From contig NZ_CP094824.1 in assembly GCF_025561425.1 (NCBI RefSeq), positions 1,302,001-1,366,000 of the forward strand: a stretch of 64,000 bases of DNA, written 5' to 3'. The translations under genes and the position numbers were made by a program. Positions 51,326 to 63,220 of this stretch are shown in pieces (the first letter of the stretch is position 1; each line of letters starts with the position of its first letter). A model generated the notes under the pieces. That model did no database searches and had not been told where the DNA came from. It saw only the letters and a list, made by a program, of their open reading frames with translations. Origin of the DNA: Mammaliicoccus sciuri (GTDB taxonomy: Bacteria > Bacillota > Bacilli > Staphylococcales > Staphylococcaceae).

Positions 51326-53611
51326 ATGTGGTTTTATTTTGCACTTTATTTATTGTCTGGTTTAATTTTCTTTGTACATCCTTATGTAAGTATAGTCATG
51401 CTCATTATCTTAGTTATAAGTTGCTATATTAAATGGCAATCATTAAAAATTTTGGTGATGAGCTTTATATTTTTTATGATAGGTTACTTAATTTATCCGA
51501 ATGATCCAATACAATATTACGAATCATTTAACGTTTCAATAAATCATAAAAATTATACTGAAATGATTCAGTTTGGAGATAAAATAACGATTGATGGAGA
51601 CGGCGTTCAAGCTGAAGGACAAATCCATAATCAAACGTATAAAGCATTTTATACGATTAAAAATGAAAAAGAAAAGCTTAAACTTCAGAAGAAAATGCCT
51701 TATTTAAAAAATTGCCGTATTACTTACTCTGTAAATCAAATTTTACCAAATACTAACGCATTAAAATTTCAATACTTTGAGTTTTTGCAAAATCATGATA
51801 TTAAAGGTGTTATTAAGATAGAACACTTATTTTTAAATACTTGTACGAGTCGGTCATTAACTATTATCGAACGAATTTAATTCATGAAATGAAACAACTT
51901 GATATAGATGGTGTTGATGATATTATTGCGCTCACGTTAGGTGATACAAGTTATTTAGGTGAAGAAAGAATAGATCAACTTAAGAAATTAGGTATATATC
52001 ATTTATATGCTGTAAGTGGATCGCATGTCGCATTGTTAAATATATTTTATTTAAATTATTACTTAGGATGAACATCAAATATCATCATGCCGAGAATATG
52101 ATATTTATACTGTTACCAATATACGCTGTCTTAACTGGTTTAAGTCCGAGTGTTCTTAGAGCAGTAGGGGTAGTAATGGTTTATATGATTTTGAATAAAG
52201 TCATGAAAATAGACGCTTTACAAATACTATCTATCACTTTCATTGTTTATACAATTTATAATCCTCATATTATTTTTGATATTGGTTTCCAATTATCCTA
52301 TATCGTCTCCACGTTTATCATTTTATGTGTACCACTTATAAAATCTTTCAATACAATCCACAAAATCATTACGATTAATGTCGTATCTCAATTATCTTCA
52401 TTTGTCATATTACTGATTCACTTTAATGCTTTTCAATGGCTAGGATTTATAACAAACTTTCTTTTTATTCCACTTTTTGAATTAATTATTTTTCCACTTG
52501 TGATGTTATTCATGTTGATGTTTGCCACTTTTGGTAAAGTTCCCAATTTATTTGCGACAATAATAGAAATTTGTATGAATCAAACTTTTAAATTAATAGA
52601 TGTTATGAGTCGTATTCCTATAAATGAGTTAGTCGTAAGAAATCTATCCGAATGAATATATTTAATCATACTTATTATAGTAGTGTTAATGTTATTTATT
52701 AAAAAGAAATATATAACATCTTTACTCCTTTTCACAATGTTAGTCATTGCCATCACATATCATTTTAATCATAACGAGGTTGTTTTAAAATTTATTGATA
52801 TTGGTCAAGGAGATGCAATGGTTGCTTATCATCAGGATGTGAATCAAGTTGTGATGATAGATACTGGTGGTAAAGATAAATTGAAGAAGAAACCATGGCA
52901 AACTAGAAGTAAAATATCAAATTATACAGATTCAATTATCGTGCCAGAACTTAAAGAAAAGGGATTTCAAAAAATTGATTATTTAATCATTACACATCCA
53001 CATGTAGATCATATGGGAGAATTAGCTACTTTGAGTAAAAAATATCAATCAAACATTTAATTATCAACAAGAAGACTTGGGACAGCCATGAATTGAAACA
53101 TTTGTTAGAAGAGGTTAAAGAAACGAACACACAAATTGTAGATAGCTCAAATTTGAATGAATTAAAGGTTGGAGAATCGACGTATAAATTTTTTAACCAA
53201 AATAGTCCGAATTATGAAGATAAGAATGATACATCAATCGTTACTGAAATCACTTCGTTTGGCAGAACGATATTAACAACAGGTGATGCAACAGTAGAGG
53301 TAGAGGAAAGTATATTGAGTCAATTTATAGGTGATTATGATATTTTAAAAGTGGCGCATCATGGTAGTTTAACAAGTACAAGTGATAGCTTTTTAATAAA
53401 AGCAAAGCCACAAATTTGTGTTATAAGTTCTGGACGTCATAATAGGCATGGGCTACCGAAAGCGGCCATTGTAAATAAACTTAAACAAAACAATTGTAAA
53501 GTATTCAATACACAAGATTATGGAATGGTGCAATTTAAGATCAATAAAGACAACATGATGATGACACATGGACTACAAGAATATAATAAAAAAGCTTACA
53601 ATCGACAGTAG
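51326..53611 (+). pseudogene. comEC: Competence channel protein ComEC, multiply disrupted
   Basis: ComEC forms the inner membrane channel for transforming single-stranded DNA. The locus spans about 760 codons, the full staphylococcal length, but is split in five pieces (51326-51880, 51841-52071, 52068-52655, 52683-53060, 53093-53611). Each of three shifts, near 51840, 52065 and 53050, fits loss of one base. At 53050 one A appears lost from an A-run, after which KHLIINKKTWDSHEL continues in the new frame. A TGA at 52653-52655 is an in-frame stop. The pieces still show the membrane Competence domain (LYAVSGSHVALL, ILFDIGFQLSY-like) and the metallo-beta-lactamase-like domain (IDIGQGDAM, THPHVDHMGE). 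No single fix restores it. Confidence 0.93.
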
Positions 53612-53625
53612 TCGTTTGTAAGCTT
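53588..53625 (-). terminator. Terminator of yqzM inside the comEC 3' end
   Basis: AAGCTTACAA (53592-53601) pairs with TTGTAAGCTT (53616-53625) with an inner CGAC/GTCG stem. The T-run is on the minus strand. Confidence 0.75.
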
Positions 53626-53645
53626 ATATAAATGGATTTGTTATA

Positions 53646-53783
53646 TTAGTTTGGTAATAAACTGAATACTTGTGCAATAATATAAATTGCAGCTAAGAAT
53701 ACGAAACCAATTATAAATGCAAATCCAGAGTCTTTAACATCATTGTTACGCCCTTGAGTATTTTCACCTTCAAATCTGTTCAT
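53646..53783 (-). CDS. yqzM: YqzM family small membrane protein
   Basis: A 45-residue frame starts at 53783 behind GGAGGGAG. It has a short polar head (MNRFEGENTQGRNND) and one hydrophobic helix (SGFAFIIGFVFLAAIYIIAQVF). B. subtilis yqzM has the same size, design and place, between comEC and holA. Its function is unknown. It is convergent with comEC and divergent from holA. Confidence 0.85.
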   Translation of the reverse strand: MNRFEGENTQGRNNDVKDSGFAFIIGFVFLAAIYIIAQVFSLLPN

Positions 53784-53874
53784 ATGACTCCCTCCTATAC
53801 TTACTTTCATTATATGATAATAAACTTAAAAATGCTATACTTAATTAGAACTTTATAAGAGAGGGAGACTTATT

Positions 53875-54849
53875 TTGGAAGACAATATTGTATTGAATTA
53901 TGGTGCAGTAAATGCACTTATTGAGAAAAAATCTGACGAAATTATAAATCAATATTTAGGTGGAGAAAGAGACGATTTCAATTATGTTAAATTTGATTTA
54001 TACGAAACACCTATTTCAAGTGCGATAGAAGAATCATTAACTTTACCATTCCTCTCAGACAAAAAAGTTGTACATGTTAAGAATGCTTACCTTTTTACAG
54101 GAGAAAAAGTTAGTACTCAAATCAATCAAAATATCGATCAATTGATTCAATTTATTGAACAGTATGATGGTGATACGTTAGTCGTATTTGATGTGTTTAA
54201 TGAGAAGTTAGATGAGAGAAAGAAACTCGTCAAAACAGTTAAGAAAAATGCAAGACTCAATAAAATTGACCAAATGACTGAACAAGAAATTAAACAATGG
54301 ATTAAATCTTATTTGCATGAACAATATAAAGATATTAAAGAAGATGCATTGATAGAATTTCTAGAACTGACAGGTATTCAATTTAATATAATTAAAGCGG
54401 AATTGGATAAATTAGTGTTATTTATTGGTGATGAAGCGGTTATTAATAAACAGGACGTTAAAGAAATTGTGAGTCGTTCTCTAGAACAGAATGTATTTTT
54501 GTTAACGGAATATATTCAGAAAGGTCAAAAAGAAAAGTCTATTAATTTATTGAAAGACTTAATCAATATGAAAGAAGAGCCGATTAAGCTGTTAGCGTTA
54601 ATCACAAGTAATTATCGCTTGTATTATCAATGTAAGATTCTAGCTAGTAAACATTATAGTGAACAGCAAATTGCCAAAACGATTGGTGTACATCCATATA
54701 GGGTTAAACTGGCACTACGTATTACGAGAAAGCTATCACTCGATCGTTTATTAGCGACCATTGATATTTGTGCTGATACAGATTACCAATTGAAATCTTC
54801 ATATATGGATAAAGTACTCATATTAGAACTTTTCATTTTAAAAATATAA
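53875..54849 (+). CDS. holA: DNA polymerase III delta subunit
   Basis: HolA is the clamp-opening delta subunit of the clamp loader. The 324-residue protein has the family layout: N-terminal AAA-like domain without a P-loop, VVHVKNAYLFTG, and the C-terminal collar region LLALITSNYRLYYQCK. It starts with TTG at 53875 behind AGAGGGAGA. It converges on rpsT. Confidence 0.92.
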   Translation: MEDNIVLNYGAVNALIEKKSDEIINQYLGGERDDFNYVKFDLYETPISSAIEESLTLPFLSDKKVVHVKNAYLFTGEKVSTQINQNIDQLIQFIEQYDGDTLVVFDVFNEKLDERKKLVKTVKKNARLNKIDQMTEQEIKQWIKSYLHEQYKDIKEDALIEFLELTGIQFNIIKAELDKLVLFIGDEAVINKQDVKEIVSRSLEQNVFLLTEYIQKGQKEKSINLLKDLINMKEEPIKLLALITSNYRLYYQCKILASKHYSEQQIAKTIGVHPYRVKLALRITRKLSLDRLLATIDICADTDYQLKSSYMDKVLILELFILKI

Positions 54850-54874
54850 GATGTGAGGTTGGTATTTCATGCCA

Positions 54875-54912
54875 TAAAAAAGGGCGTGACACAGAATGTT
54901 CTGTGTCACGCT
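54875..54912 (-). terminator. Intrinsic terminator of rpsT
   Basis: A 13-bp perfect stem GCGTGACACAGAA/TTCTGTGTCACGC (54884-54896, 54899-54911) is followed on the minus strand by CCC and six T. Confidence 0.88.
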
Positions 54913-54921
54913 CTCACATAA

Positions 54922-55173
54922 TTAGTTAGCTTTTGACATTAAGCTTGATTTAATTCTATCAGCTTTATTTGAATGAATTAGATTGTTTTTAGAAGCTTTA
55001 TCAACTTTTTTAACAGCTAATGAAACTAATTCAGCTTTGTTTTCAGCATTGTTTTCGATTGCAGTTTTAGCAGCTTTTACAGCTGAACGCATATCATTTT
55101 TTTGTGAAATGTTAGCAGCGTCTTTCTTTTCTGTAACAGCAACGCGTTTAATAGCAGATTTAATGTTTGGCAT
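54922..55173 (-). CDS. rpsT: Ribosomal protein bS20
   Basis: S20 binds 16S rRNA in the body of the 30S subunit. The 83-residue basic protein starts MPNIKSAIKRV at 55173, correctly spaced from GGAGGTGA. In-frame upstream codons would add MTL and are not used. It lies between holA and lepA on the opposite strand, as in other Firmicutes. Confidence 0.97.
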   Translation of the reverse strand: MPNIKSAIKRVAVTEKKDAANISQKNDMRSAVKAAKTAIENNAENKAELVSLAVKKVDKASKNNLIHSNKADRIKSSLMSKAN

Positions 55174-55407
55174 GAGAGTCACCTCCTAAATATGTTGTCC
55201 GTGATCAAAGAATTTTTGATTGCAACAAAAAATATTTTATCAAATGTAGGGCATAAGTGCAATGATTATTTACACATTCCTTATAAAGCATAACACTTTA
55301 TTGATAGTTTGATAATACGTTTGCATTTATTTCATAAAGACGGTATCATATCAAAGATGCGACTTACATTTAATACATGTAAAATTAACGAGAAAGTTGG
55401 AGTTCAA

Positions 55408-57231
55408 ATGGACAGAACTAAACGCCTAGAGCGCCAAAATAAAATTAGAAACTTTTCTATCATTGCTCATATTGACCATGGTAAATCTACGTTAGCTGAT
55501 AGAATTTTGGAAAATACAAAAAGTGTAGAATCACGTGAAATGAAAGAACAATTATTAGATTCCATGGATCTTGAAAGAGAACGTGGTATAACAATCAAAC
55601 TTAATGCTGTTCGATTAAATTATACTGCTAAAGATGGGGAAACATATATCTTACATTTAATTGATACACCGGGGCATGTCGATTTTACATATGAAGTTTC
55701 AAGATCACTCGCAGCATGTGAAGGTGCGATTTTAGTTGTAGATGCTGCACAAGGTATCGAAGCACAAACGTTAGCAAACGTATACTTAGCTTTAGACAAC
55801 GACTTAGATTTAATACCTGTAGTCAATAAAATCGATTTACCTGCAGCTGAACCTGAGCGTGTTAAACAAGAAATTGAAGACGTAATTGGTTTAGATACAA
55901 GTGATGCAGTACTTGCAAGTGCTAAATCTAATATTGGAATTGAAGACATATTAGAGAAAGTTGTAGAAATGGTACCACCTCCAGAAGGTGATCCAGATAA
56001 CCCATTACAAGCGCTTATTTTTGATTCTTCTTTTGATGCTTATAGAGGTGTAATTTCTTCTATACGTGTTGTTGAAGGTTCAGTTAAAGCTGGAGACAAG
56101 ATTCAAATGATGTCTACAGGTAAGACATTTGAAGTTACTGAAGTGGGTATTAATACACCGAAACAACTTCCAGTTGATACGTTATCTGTCGGAGATGTAG
56201 GTTATATTGTAGCTTCAATTAAAAATGTTGGAGATTCCAACGTTGGTGATACTATCACTTTAGCTGACAGACCTGCTGAGAAGCCGTTAAAAGGATATAA
56301 AAAGATGAATCCAATGGTATTCTGTGGATTATATCCAATTGATAATAGTAAATACAATGATTTAAGAGAAGCACTTGAAAAGCTTCAACTTAATGATGCA
56401 TCTTTAGAATTTGAAGCTGAAACTTCTCAAGCTTTAGGTTTTGGTTTCAGAACAGGATTCTTAGGTTTACTACACATGGAAATTATTCAAGAAAGAATTG
56501 AAAGAGAATTTAATATTGAACTGATTGCGACTGCACCGTCAGTTATTTATGAATGTGAATTAACAGATGGCGAAAAATTACAAATTGACAACCCATCACA
56601 ATTCCCAGACCCACAAAAAATCAACAGAATATATGAACCATATGTTAAAGCAACTATGATGGTTCCAAATGATTATGTTGGTGCTGTAATGGAATTATGT
56701 CAGAAAAAACGTGGTAACTTTAAGACGATGGATTATTTAGATGATATTCGTGTCAATATTATTTATGAACTTCCATTATCTGAAGTTGTATTCGATTTCT
56801 TTGATCAGTTGAAATCTAATACGAAAGGTTATGCATCGTTTGATTATGAATTAATTGGATATCAAGAAAGTAAACTTGTTAAAATGGATATTTTATTAAA
56901 TGGTGATAAAGTAGATGCATTAAGCTTTATCGTCCATAAAGAGTTTGCATATGATAGAGGTAAAGCAATAGTAGATAAATTAAAAACATTAATCCCAAGA
57001 CAACAATTTGAAGTACCAGTTCAAGCAGCAATTGGTAATAAAATAGTAGCTCGAACAAACATTAAATCTATGGGTAAAAATGTTTTAGCAAAATGTTACG
57101 GTGGGGATATTAGCCGTAAACGTAAGTTACTTGAAAAACAAAAAGCAGGTAAAGCTAAGATGAAATCAGTAGGTAATGTGGAAATTCCACAAGATGCATT
57201 CTTAGCCGTGCTTAAAATGGATGAAGAATAA
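55408..57231 (+). CDS. lepA: Elongation factor 4 (LepA), ribosome back-translocase
   Basis: LepA is a translational GTPase that acts on stalled or assembling ribosomes. The product is 607 residues. The G domain has [17 protein letters not shown] and NKIDLPAA, followed by EF-G-like domains and the LepA-specific C-terminus ([18 protein letters not shown]). The longer frame from 55309 has a non-conserved leader; ATG 55408 gives the normal length. Confidence 0.96.
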   Translation: MDRTKRLERQNKIRNFSIIAHIDHGKSTLADRILENTKSVESREMKEQLLDSMDLERERGITIKLNAVRLNYTAKDGETYILHLIDTPGHVDFTYEVSRSLAACEGAILVVDAAQGIEAQTLANVYLALDNDLDLIPVVNKIDLPAAEPERVKQEIEDVIGLDTSDAVLASAKSNIGIEDILEKVVEMVPPPEGDPDNPLQALIFDSSFDAYRGVISSIRVVEGSVKAGDKIQMMSTGKTFEVTEVGINTPKQLPVDTLSVGDVGYIVASIKNVGDSNVGDTITLADRPAEKPLKGYKKMNPMVFCGLYPIDNSKYNDLREALEKLQLNDASLEFEAETSQALGFGFRTGFLGLLHMEIIQERIEREFNIELIATAPSVIYECELTDGEKLQIDNPSQFPDPQKINRIYEPYVKATMMVPNDYVGAVMELCQKKRGNFKTMDYLDDIRVNIIYELPLSEVVFDFFDQLKSNTKGYASFDYELIGYQESKLVKMDILLNGDKVDALSFIVHKEFAYDRGKAIVDKLKTLIPRQQFEVPVQAAIGNKIVARTNIKSMGKNVLAKCYGGDISRKRKLLEKQKAGKAKMKSVGNVEIPQDAFLAVLKMDEE

Positions 57232-57235
57232 TTTT

Positions 57236-57272
57236 GAAACAGCTGCATAATATGTAGCTGTTTCTATTTTTA
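57236..57272 (+). terminator. Hairpin between lepA and hemW
   Basis: GAAACAGCT (57236-57244) pairs with AGCTGTTTC (57256-57264), then T-rich bases. The hemW ribosome binding site follows at once, so some transcription must read through or start here. Confidence 0.7.
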
Positions 57273-57285
57273 AAGGAGCGTTTAT

Positions 57286-58404
57286 ATGGCAAAAAGTGTA
57301 TATATTCATATACCTTTCTGTGTGAGAATTTGTACTTATTGTGATTTTAATAAGTTCTATATTGCTAATCAGCCGGTAGATGAGTACTTAGATTGTTTGA
57401 TAAAAGAGATGTCAACGAGAAAAGATAAAGAAGTTGAGACAGTTTTTGTAGGTGGAGGTACACCAACAGCATTATCTGAAGCACAACTTGAAAGATTACT
57501 GCAAGCTATTAACGATTTATTTGTGATTACAAAAGAGTATACATTTGAAGCTAATCCAGATGAATTAACAGAAGCAAAAATAAAATTACTCAAACAATAT
57601 GATGTGAACAGATTATCATTAGGTGTTCAAACATTTGATGATGAATTGTTAAAAGTATTAGGAAGAACTCATCATAGTGACGATATTGAAAAAGCTGTTA
57701 CATTATCTAGAAAACATAAAATTCCTTCTGTAAGTTTAGATCTTATGTTTCATTTACCTGGTCAAACATTAGAACAATTTGATGATTCACTCAATAAGGC
57801 ACTATCACTTGATGTAGATCATATTTCAAGTTATGCACTTATACTTGAACCTAAAACGCAATTCTACAATTTATATAGAAAAGGGCGTTTGAAGTTACCT
57901 AATGAAGATTTAGGTGAAGAAATGTATCAACATTTGAAAAAGAAATTAGCAGACTCTAACCTTAATCAATATGAAATCTCTAACTTCTCGAAAGAAGGGC
58001 ATGAATCTGTTCATAATAAAGTATATTGGAAAAATGAAGAATATTATGGTTTCGGTGCAGGTGCTCATGGCTATATTAATGGTATACGCTATAGAAATAT
58101 TAATCCGGTTAACCAATATATTAAGAAGTTAAAGAATGGTGAAATGCCTGTATTGCATAGTACAGAAGTTTCATTGAAAGAACAAATGGAAGAAGAAATG
58201 TTTCTTGGATTAAGAATGACTAAAGGTGTGTCCAAATCAAAATTCAAAAATAAGTTTGACCAATCAATAGAAGATGTATTTGGTCAACATGTGAAAGAAC
58301 TCATTGAACAAGAATTATTACTAGATGAACAAGACTATTTACGTTTAAGTAATCGCGGACAAATAATCGGAAATGAAGTGTTTGAGAAGTTTTTATTAAG
58401 CTAA
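57286..58404 (+). CDS. hemW: Radical SAM heme chaperone HemW
   Basis: HemW resembles oxygen-independent coproporphyrinogen oxidase but acts as a heme-binding chaperone. The 372-residue protein has the radical SAM cluster Cys12-x3-Cys16-x2-Cys19 and FVGGGTPTAL. The family tyrosine and C-terminal domain (EEEMFLGLRMTKGV) are present. It lacks the extra N-terminal cysteine segment of true HemN. It precedes the heat-shock operon. Confidence 0.92.
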   Translation: MAKSVYIHIPFCVRICTYCDFNKFYIANQPVDEYLDCLIKEMSTRKDKEVETVFVGGGTPTALSEAQLERLLQAINDLFVITKEYTFEANPDELTEAKIKLLKQYDVNRLSLGVQTFDDELLKVLGRTHHSDDIEKAVTLSRKHKIPSVSLDLMFHLPGQTLEQFDDSLNKALSLDVDHISSYALILEPKTQFYNLYRKGRLKLPNEDLGEEMYQHLKKKLADSNLNQYEISNFSKEGHESVHNKVYWKNEEYYGFGAGAHGYINGIRYRNINPVNQYIKKLKNGEMPVLHSTEVSLKEQMEEEMFLGLRMTKGVSKSKFKNKFDQSIEDVFGQHVKELIEQELLLDEQDYLRLSNRGQIIGNEVFEKFLLS

Positions 58405-58446
58405 AAATATGTATTAAAAAAAGATATAAAAATTGAATGCTTTAAC

Positions 58447-58463
58447 GTTGACTTTCTTTGACC
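58447..58463 (+). promoter_or_regulatory. ctsR box: CtsR box of the hrcA operon
   Basis: Two heptads GTTGACT (58447-58453) and TTTGACC (58457-58463) are spaced by three bases, as in the CtsR site TTTGACC-N3-TTTGACC; the second is perfect and the first matches 5 of 7. It overlaps the -35 region; TATAAT at 58476-58481 is the -10. Confidence 0.75.
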
Positions 58464-58480
58464 AATTTGATAAATTATAA

Positions 58481-58507
58481 TTAGCACTTGGGAAGATAGA
58501 GTGCTAA
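58481..58507 (+). promoter_or_regulatory. CIRCE: CIRCE element (HrcA operator)
   Basis: TTAGCACTT-N9-GAGTGCTAA differs from the consensus TTAGCACTC-N9-GAGTGCTAA at one base. It lies just after the -10 box and 13 bases before hrcA. Confidence 0.93.
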
Positions 58508-58520
58508 TCGAGGTGATGAC

Positions 58521-59495
58521 ATGATTACTGAGAGGCAATTACAAATTTTGAATGTAATTGTTGAGGATTATGTTGAGTTAGGACAACCAATTGGTTCTAA
58601 GTCGATTATTGAAAGGCATCAATTGCCGATTAGTCCAGCGACAGTTAGAAATGAAATGAAACAATTAGAAGATTTGAACCTTCTTGAGAAGACGCATACG
58701 TCATCAGGTCGTATTCCTTCTGAACAAGGAATTAAGTATTATGTTAATCAATTACTTGAGTCTAAATCTCAAAGTAAGAAAAGCTTAAATTGGTTTGAAC
58801 ATTTTCAAGATAAAAATCAATACGATGTAAACGCAATGCTTAAATGGTTAGCATTAGAAATTTCAAATCGATCACATTATACAACTGTAGTACTCGGACC
58901 GAATAAATTTTCAAGATTTATATTTGAAATTCATTTTGTGAGAGTCAGCCCAACTCATCTCATGGGCGTCATTGTATTTACAGATGGTTATGTAGAGAAA
59001 GTTCATATTCAAATTCATGAATCTTTAAATCAATTACAAATTGAGAAATTTATGAACTACTTAAACCAGTATTTTAAGCAAAATACTTTAACTACAATGA
59101 TAAAAACGTTAGAATCATTATCGTTGTCATTCATTGATCAAGAATTTATTAATAATTTTAAACAAGCATTATTAACGCAAATTAATGATCATAATGAAGA
59201 AATGTTTCTAGGTGGTAAGATGCACCTAATTGACGCGTTAGATGTTACAAATGTATCGATGATTCAATCGATTTTAAAGTATCTTGAATCTGAACGAATC
59301 GCTCAATTTTTAAATGAAACATCAAATGATTCGATAAGTGTCAAAATTGGACAGGAAATTAATAAAGATTTACATGGTATTTCGATTATTAGTACCAATT
59401 ATGAAATTTCTGGTGATATAACTGGTCATTTAGCCGTTATTGGTCCAACTGCAATGTATTATAACAAAGTGGTTCAACTTTTGAATCATTTTTAA
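58521..59495 (+). CDS. hrcA: Heat-inducible repressor HrcA
   Basis: HrcA represses the dnaK and groE operons through CIRCE and is reactivated by GroEL. The 324-residue protein has the winged-helix N-terminus (ILNVIVEDYVELGQPIGSKSI, SPATVRNEM) and the HrcA dimer/GAF-like domains. It is the first gene of its own CIRCE-controlled operon. Confidence 0.96.
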   Translation: MITERQLQILNVIVEDYVELGQPIGSKSIIERHQLPISPATVRNEMKQLEDLNLLEKTHTSSGRIPSEQGIKYYVNQLLESKSQSKKSLNWFEHFQDKNQYDVNAMLKWLALEISNRSHYTTVVLGPNKFSRFIFEIHFVRVSPTHLMGVIVFTDGYVEKVHIQIHESLNQLQIEKFMNYLNQYFKQNTLTTMIKTLESLSLSFIDQEFINNFKQALLTQINDHNEEMFLGGKMHLIDALDVTNVSMIQSILKYLESERIAQFLNETSNDSISVKIGQEINKDLHGISIISTNYEISGDITGHLAVIGPTAMYYNKVVQLLNHF

Positions 59496-59522
59496 ATATG
59501 GAAAGAAAATGGAGGGCATGTA

Positions 59523-60110
59523 ATGACGGAAGAAAAGCAAAATGAACAATTCGATGAAACAAACGATCAAACTCAATCTGTCGCTACTGAAGAAGTAGAA
59601 TCGAATGAAACTGAAGAAAATGTTGAAGAGGTTGAGCAAGATAAAGTAGTCGAAATTCCGGAAGCTGAACTCGAACAACTTAAACAAAAAGCAAATGAAG
59701 AAGAAGAAAAATACTTACGTTTATATGCTGAGTTTGAAAACTATAAACGTAGAATGAAACAAGAAGCAAGCATTACTAAAGATTATCAAGCACAACGTGT
59801 ACTTACAGATGTATTACCTGCGCTTGATAATATGGACCGTGCACTTAAACAAGAAGGTGAGTCTGAAGATTTCCTAACTTTCAAAAAAGGTGTAGACATG
59901 GTTTATAACGATTTACTTAAATCATTAAAAGATAATGGTTTAGAAGAAATCGAATCTTATAACCAACCATTCGATCCAAATGTACATCAAGCAGTAATGC
60001 AAGATAACAATCCTGACTTTGAATCAGGTGTTGTAACTGAAGAGTTACAAAGAGGATATAAATTGAAAAATCGTGTTTTAAGACCAGCAATGGTTAAAGT
60101 AAACGAATAA
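59523..60110 (+). CDS. grpE: Nucleotide exchange factor GrpE
   Basis: GrpE releases ADP from DnaK. The 195-residue protein has a Glu-rich disordered N-terminus (about 1-50), the long coiled coil, and the conserved beta-wing signature ([17 protein letters not shown] ... [16 protein letters not shown]). It follows hrcA and precedes dnaK by 43 bases. Confidence 0.96.
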   Translation: MTEEKQNEQFDETNDQTQSVATEEVESNETEENVEEVEQDKVVEIPEAELEQLKQKANEEEEKYLRLYAEFENYKRRMKQEASITKDYQAQRVLTDVLPALDNMDRALKQEGESEDFLTFKKGVDMVYNDLLKSLKDNGLEEIESYNQPFDPNVHQAVMQDNNPDFESGVVTEELQRGYKLKNRVLRPAMVKVNE

Positions 60111-60126
60111 TGAAATCGATGATTAA

Positions 60127-61989
<1,863 letters not shown>

Positions 61990-62000
61990 TACTAATCATT

Positions 62001-62038
62001 AAAAAGTCAAAGTCAATGTGATTGGCTTTGACTTTTTT
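62001..62038 (+). terminator. Hairpin between dnaK and dnaJ
   Basis: A 17-base stem (62001-62017 with 62021-62037, one G-T pair) with a GTG loop ends in a T-run. It would reduce dnaJ and prmA transcription relative to dnaK. Confidence 0.8.
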
Positions 62039-62083
62039 AATTCATATACGTATTATAAATCAGTGTGTAAAGGAGAGATTACA

Positions 62084-63217
62084 TTGGCAAAAAGAGACTA
62101 TTATGAAGTACTTGGCGTATCCAAAGATGCTTCTAAAGATGAAATAAAAAAAGCTTATCGTAAATTATCAAAAAAGTACCATCCTGATATCAATCAAGAA
62201 GAAGGCGCTGACGCAAAGTTTAAAGAAATTTCAGAAGCATATGAAGTGCTAAGTGATGAAAATAAACGTGCGCAATACGACAGATTCGGTCATAGTGGTC
62301 CGCAACAAGGATTCGGTGGATCACAAGGATTTGGAGGACAAGACTTCTCTGGATTCGGTGGCTTTGAAGATATATTCGGTTCATTCTTTGGTGGCGGTGG
62401 CGCTAGAAGAGATCCTAACGCTCCAAGACAAGGTGATGATTTACAATATAGCATGACATTAACATTTGAAGAAGCTGTATTTGGTACTGAAAAAGATATT
62501 ACAGTTCGTAAAGATGTAGAGTGTGATACATGTCATGGTAATGGTGCTAAACCTGGCACTAAGAAAAAAACTTGTACGTACTGTAACGGGCAAGGTCATG
62601 TAACAGTTGAACAAAATACTATTCTAGGTAGAATGCAAACACAAAAAGTTTGTCCTGAATGTGAAGGTTCTGGACAAGTATTTGAAGAAAAATGTTCAGA
62701 TTGTCATGGTAAAGGTACTCAAAATAAAAAAGTTACAATCAAAGTAAAAGTACCTGAAGGTGTAGATAACGACCAACAAATTCGCTTAGCTGGTAAAGGT
62801 GGTCCAGGTATAAATGGTGGACCTGCAGGCGATTTATATGTTGTATTCAGAGTGAAACCACACAGTAAATTTAGACGTGATGGAGATAATATCTTCTATG
62901 ATCTAAATCTATCATTCCCTCAAGCAGCACTTGGTGATGAAATTACTGTTCCTACGTTGACTGGTAATGTATCATTAACCGTTCCAGCAGGTACACAAAC
63001 TGGTAAACAATTTAGATTGAGAGAAAAAGGTGTACAAAACGTTCACGGTTACGGTAAAGGTGATTACTTCGTAACTGTAAAAGTTGTAACACCAGATAAA
63101 ATGACTGAAAGACAAGAAGAACTATTACGTGAGTTTGCTGAAATAGGTGGAGAAACAATTACAGAACAACCATCTAGCTTTAAAGACAGAGCCAAAAAGT
63201 TTTTTAAAGGAGAATAG
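62084..63217 (+). CDS. dnaJ: Chaperone DnaJ (Hsp40)
   Basis: DnaJ delivers substrates to DnaK. The 377-residue protein has the J domain with HPD (KKYHPDIN), a Gly/Phe-rich region (about 70-110), and four zinc repeats ([32 protein letters not shown]). The start is TTG at 62084 behind AAAGGAGAG; the longer frame from 62018 begins in the terminator. Confidence 0.97.
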   Translation: MAKRDYYEVLGVSKDASKDEIKKAYRKLSKKYHPDINQEEGADAKFKEISEAYEVLSDENKRAQYDRFGHSGPQQGFGGSQGFGGQDFSGFGGFEDIFGSFFGGGGARRDPNAPRQGDDLQYSMTLTFEEAVFGTEKDITVRKDVECDTCHGNGAKPGTKKKTCTYCNGQGHVTVEQNTILGRMQTQKVCPECEGSGQVFEEKCSDCHGKGTQNKKVTIKVKVPEGVDNDQQIRLAGKGGPGINGGPAGDLYVVFRVKPHSKFRRDGDNIFYDLNLSFPQAALGDEITVPTLTGNVSLTVPAGTQTGKQFRLREKGVQNVHGYGKGDYFVTVKVVTPDKMTERQEELLREFAEIGGETITEQPSSFKDRAKKFFKGE

Positions 63218-63220
63218 CCT

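Noticed and set aside
51841-53611. Four separate competence-like ORFs
   Set aside because: They are consecutive pieces of one comEC reading frame split by one-base shifts and a stop, with no own ribosome binding sites.
55309-55407. 33-residue N-terminal extension of LepA
   Set aside because: LepA is 607 residues from ATG 55408, and the upstream residues match no family sequence.
62018-62083. N-terminal extension of DnaJ
   Set aside because: It overlaps the dnaK-dnaJ terminator, and the J domain starts directly at TTG 62084.
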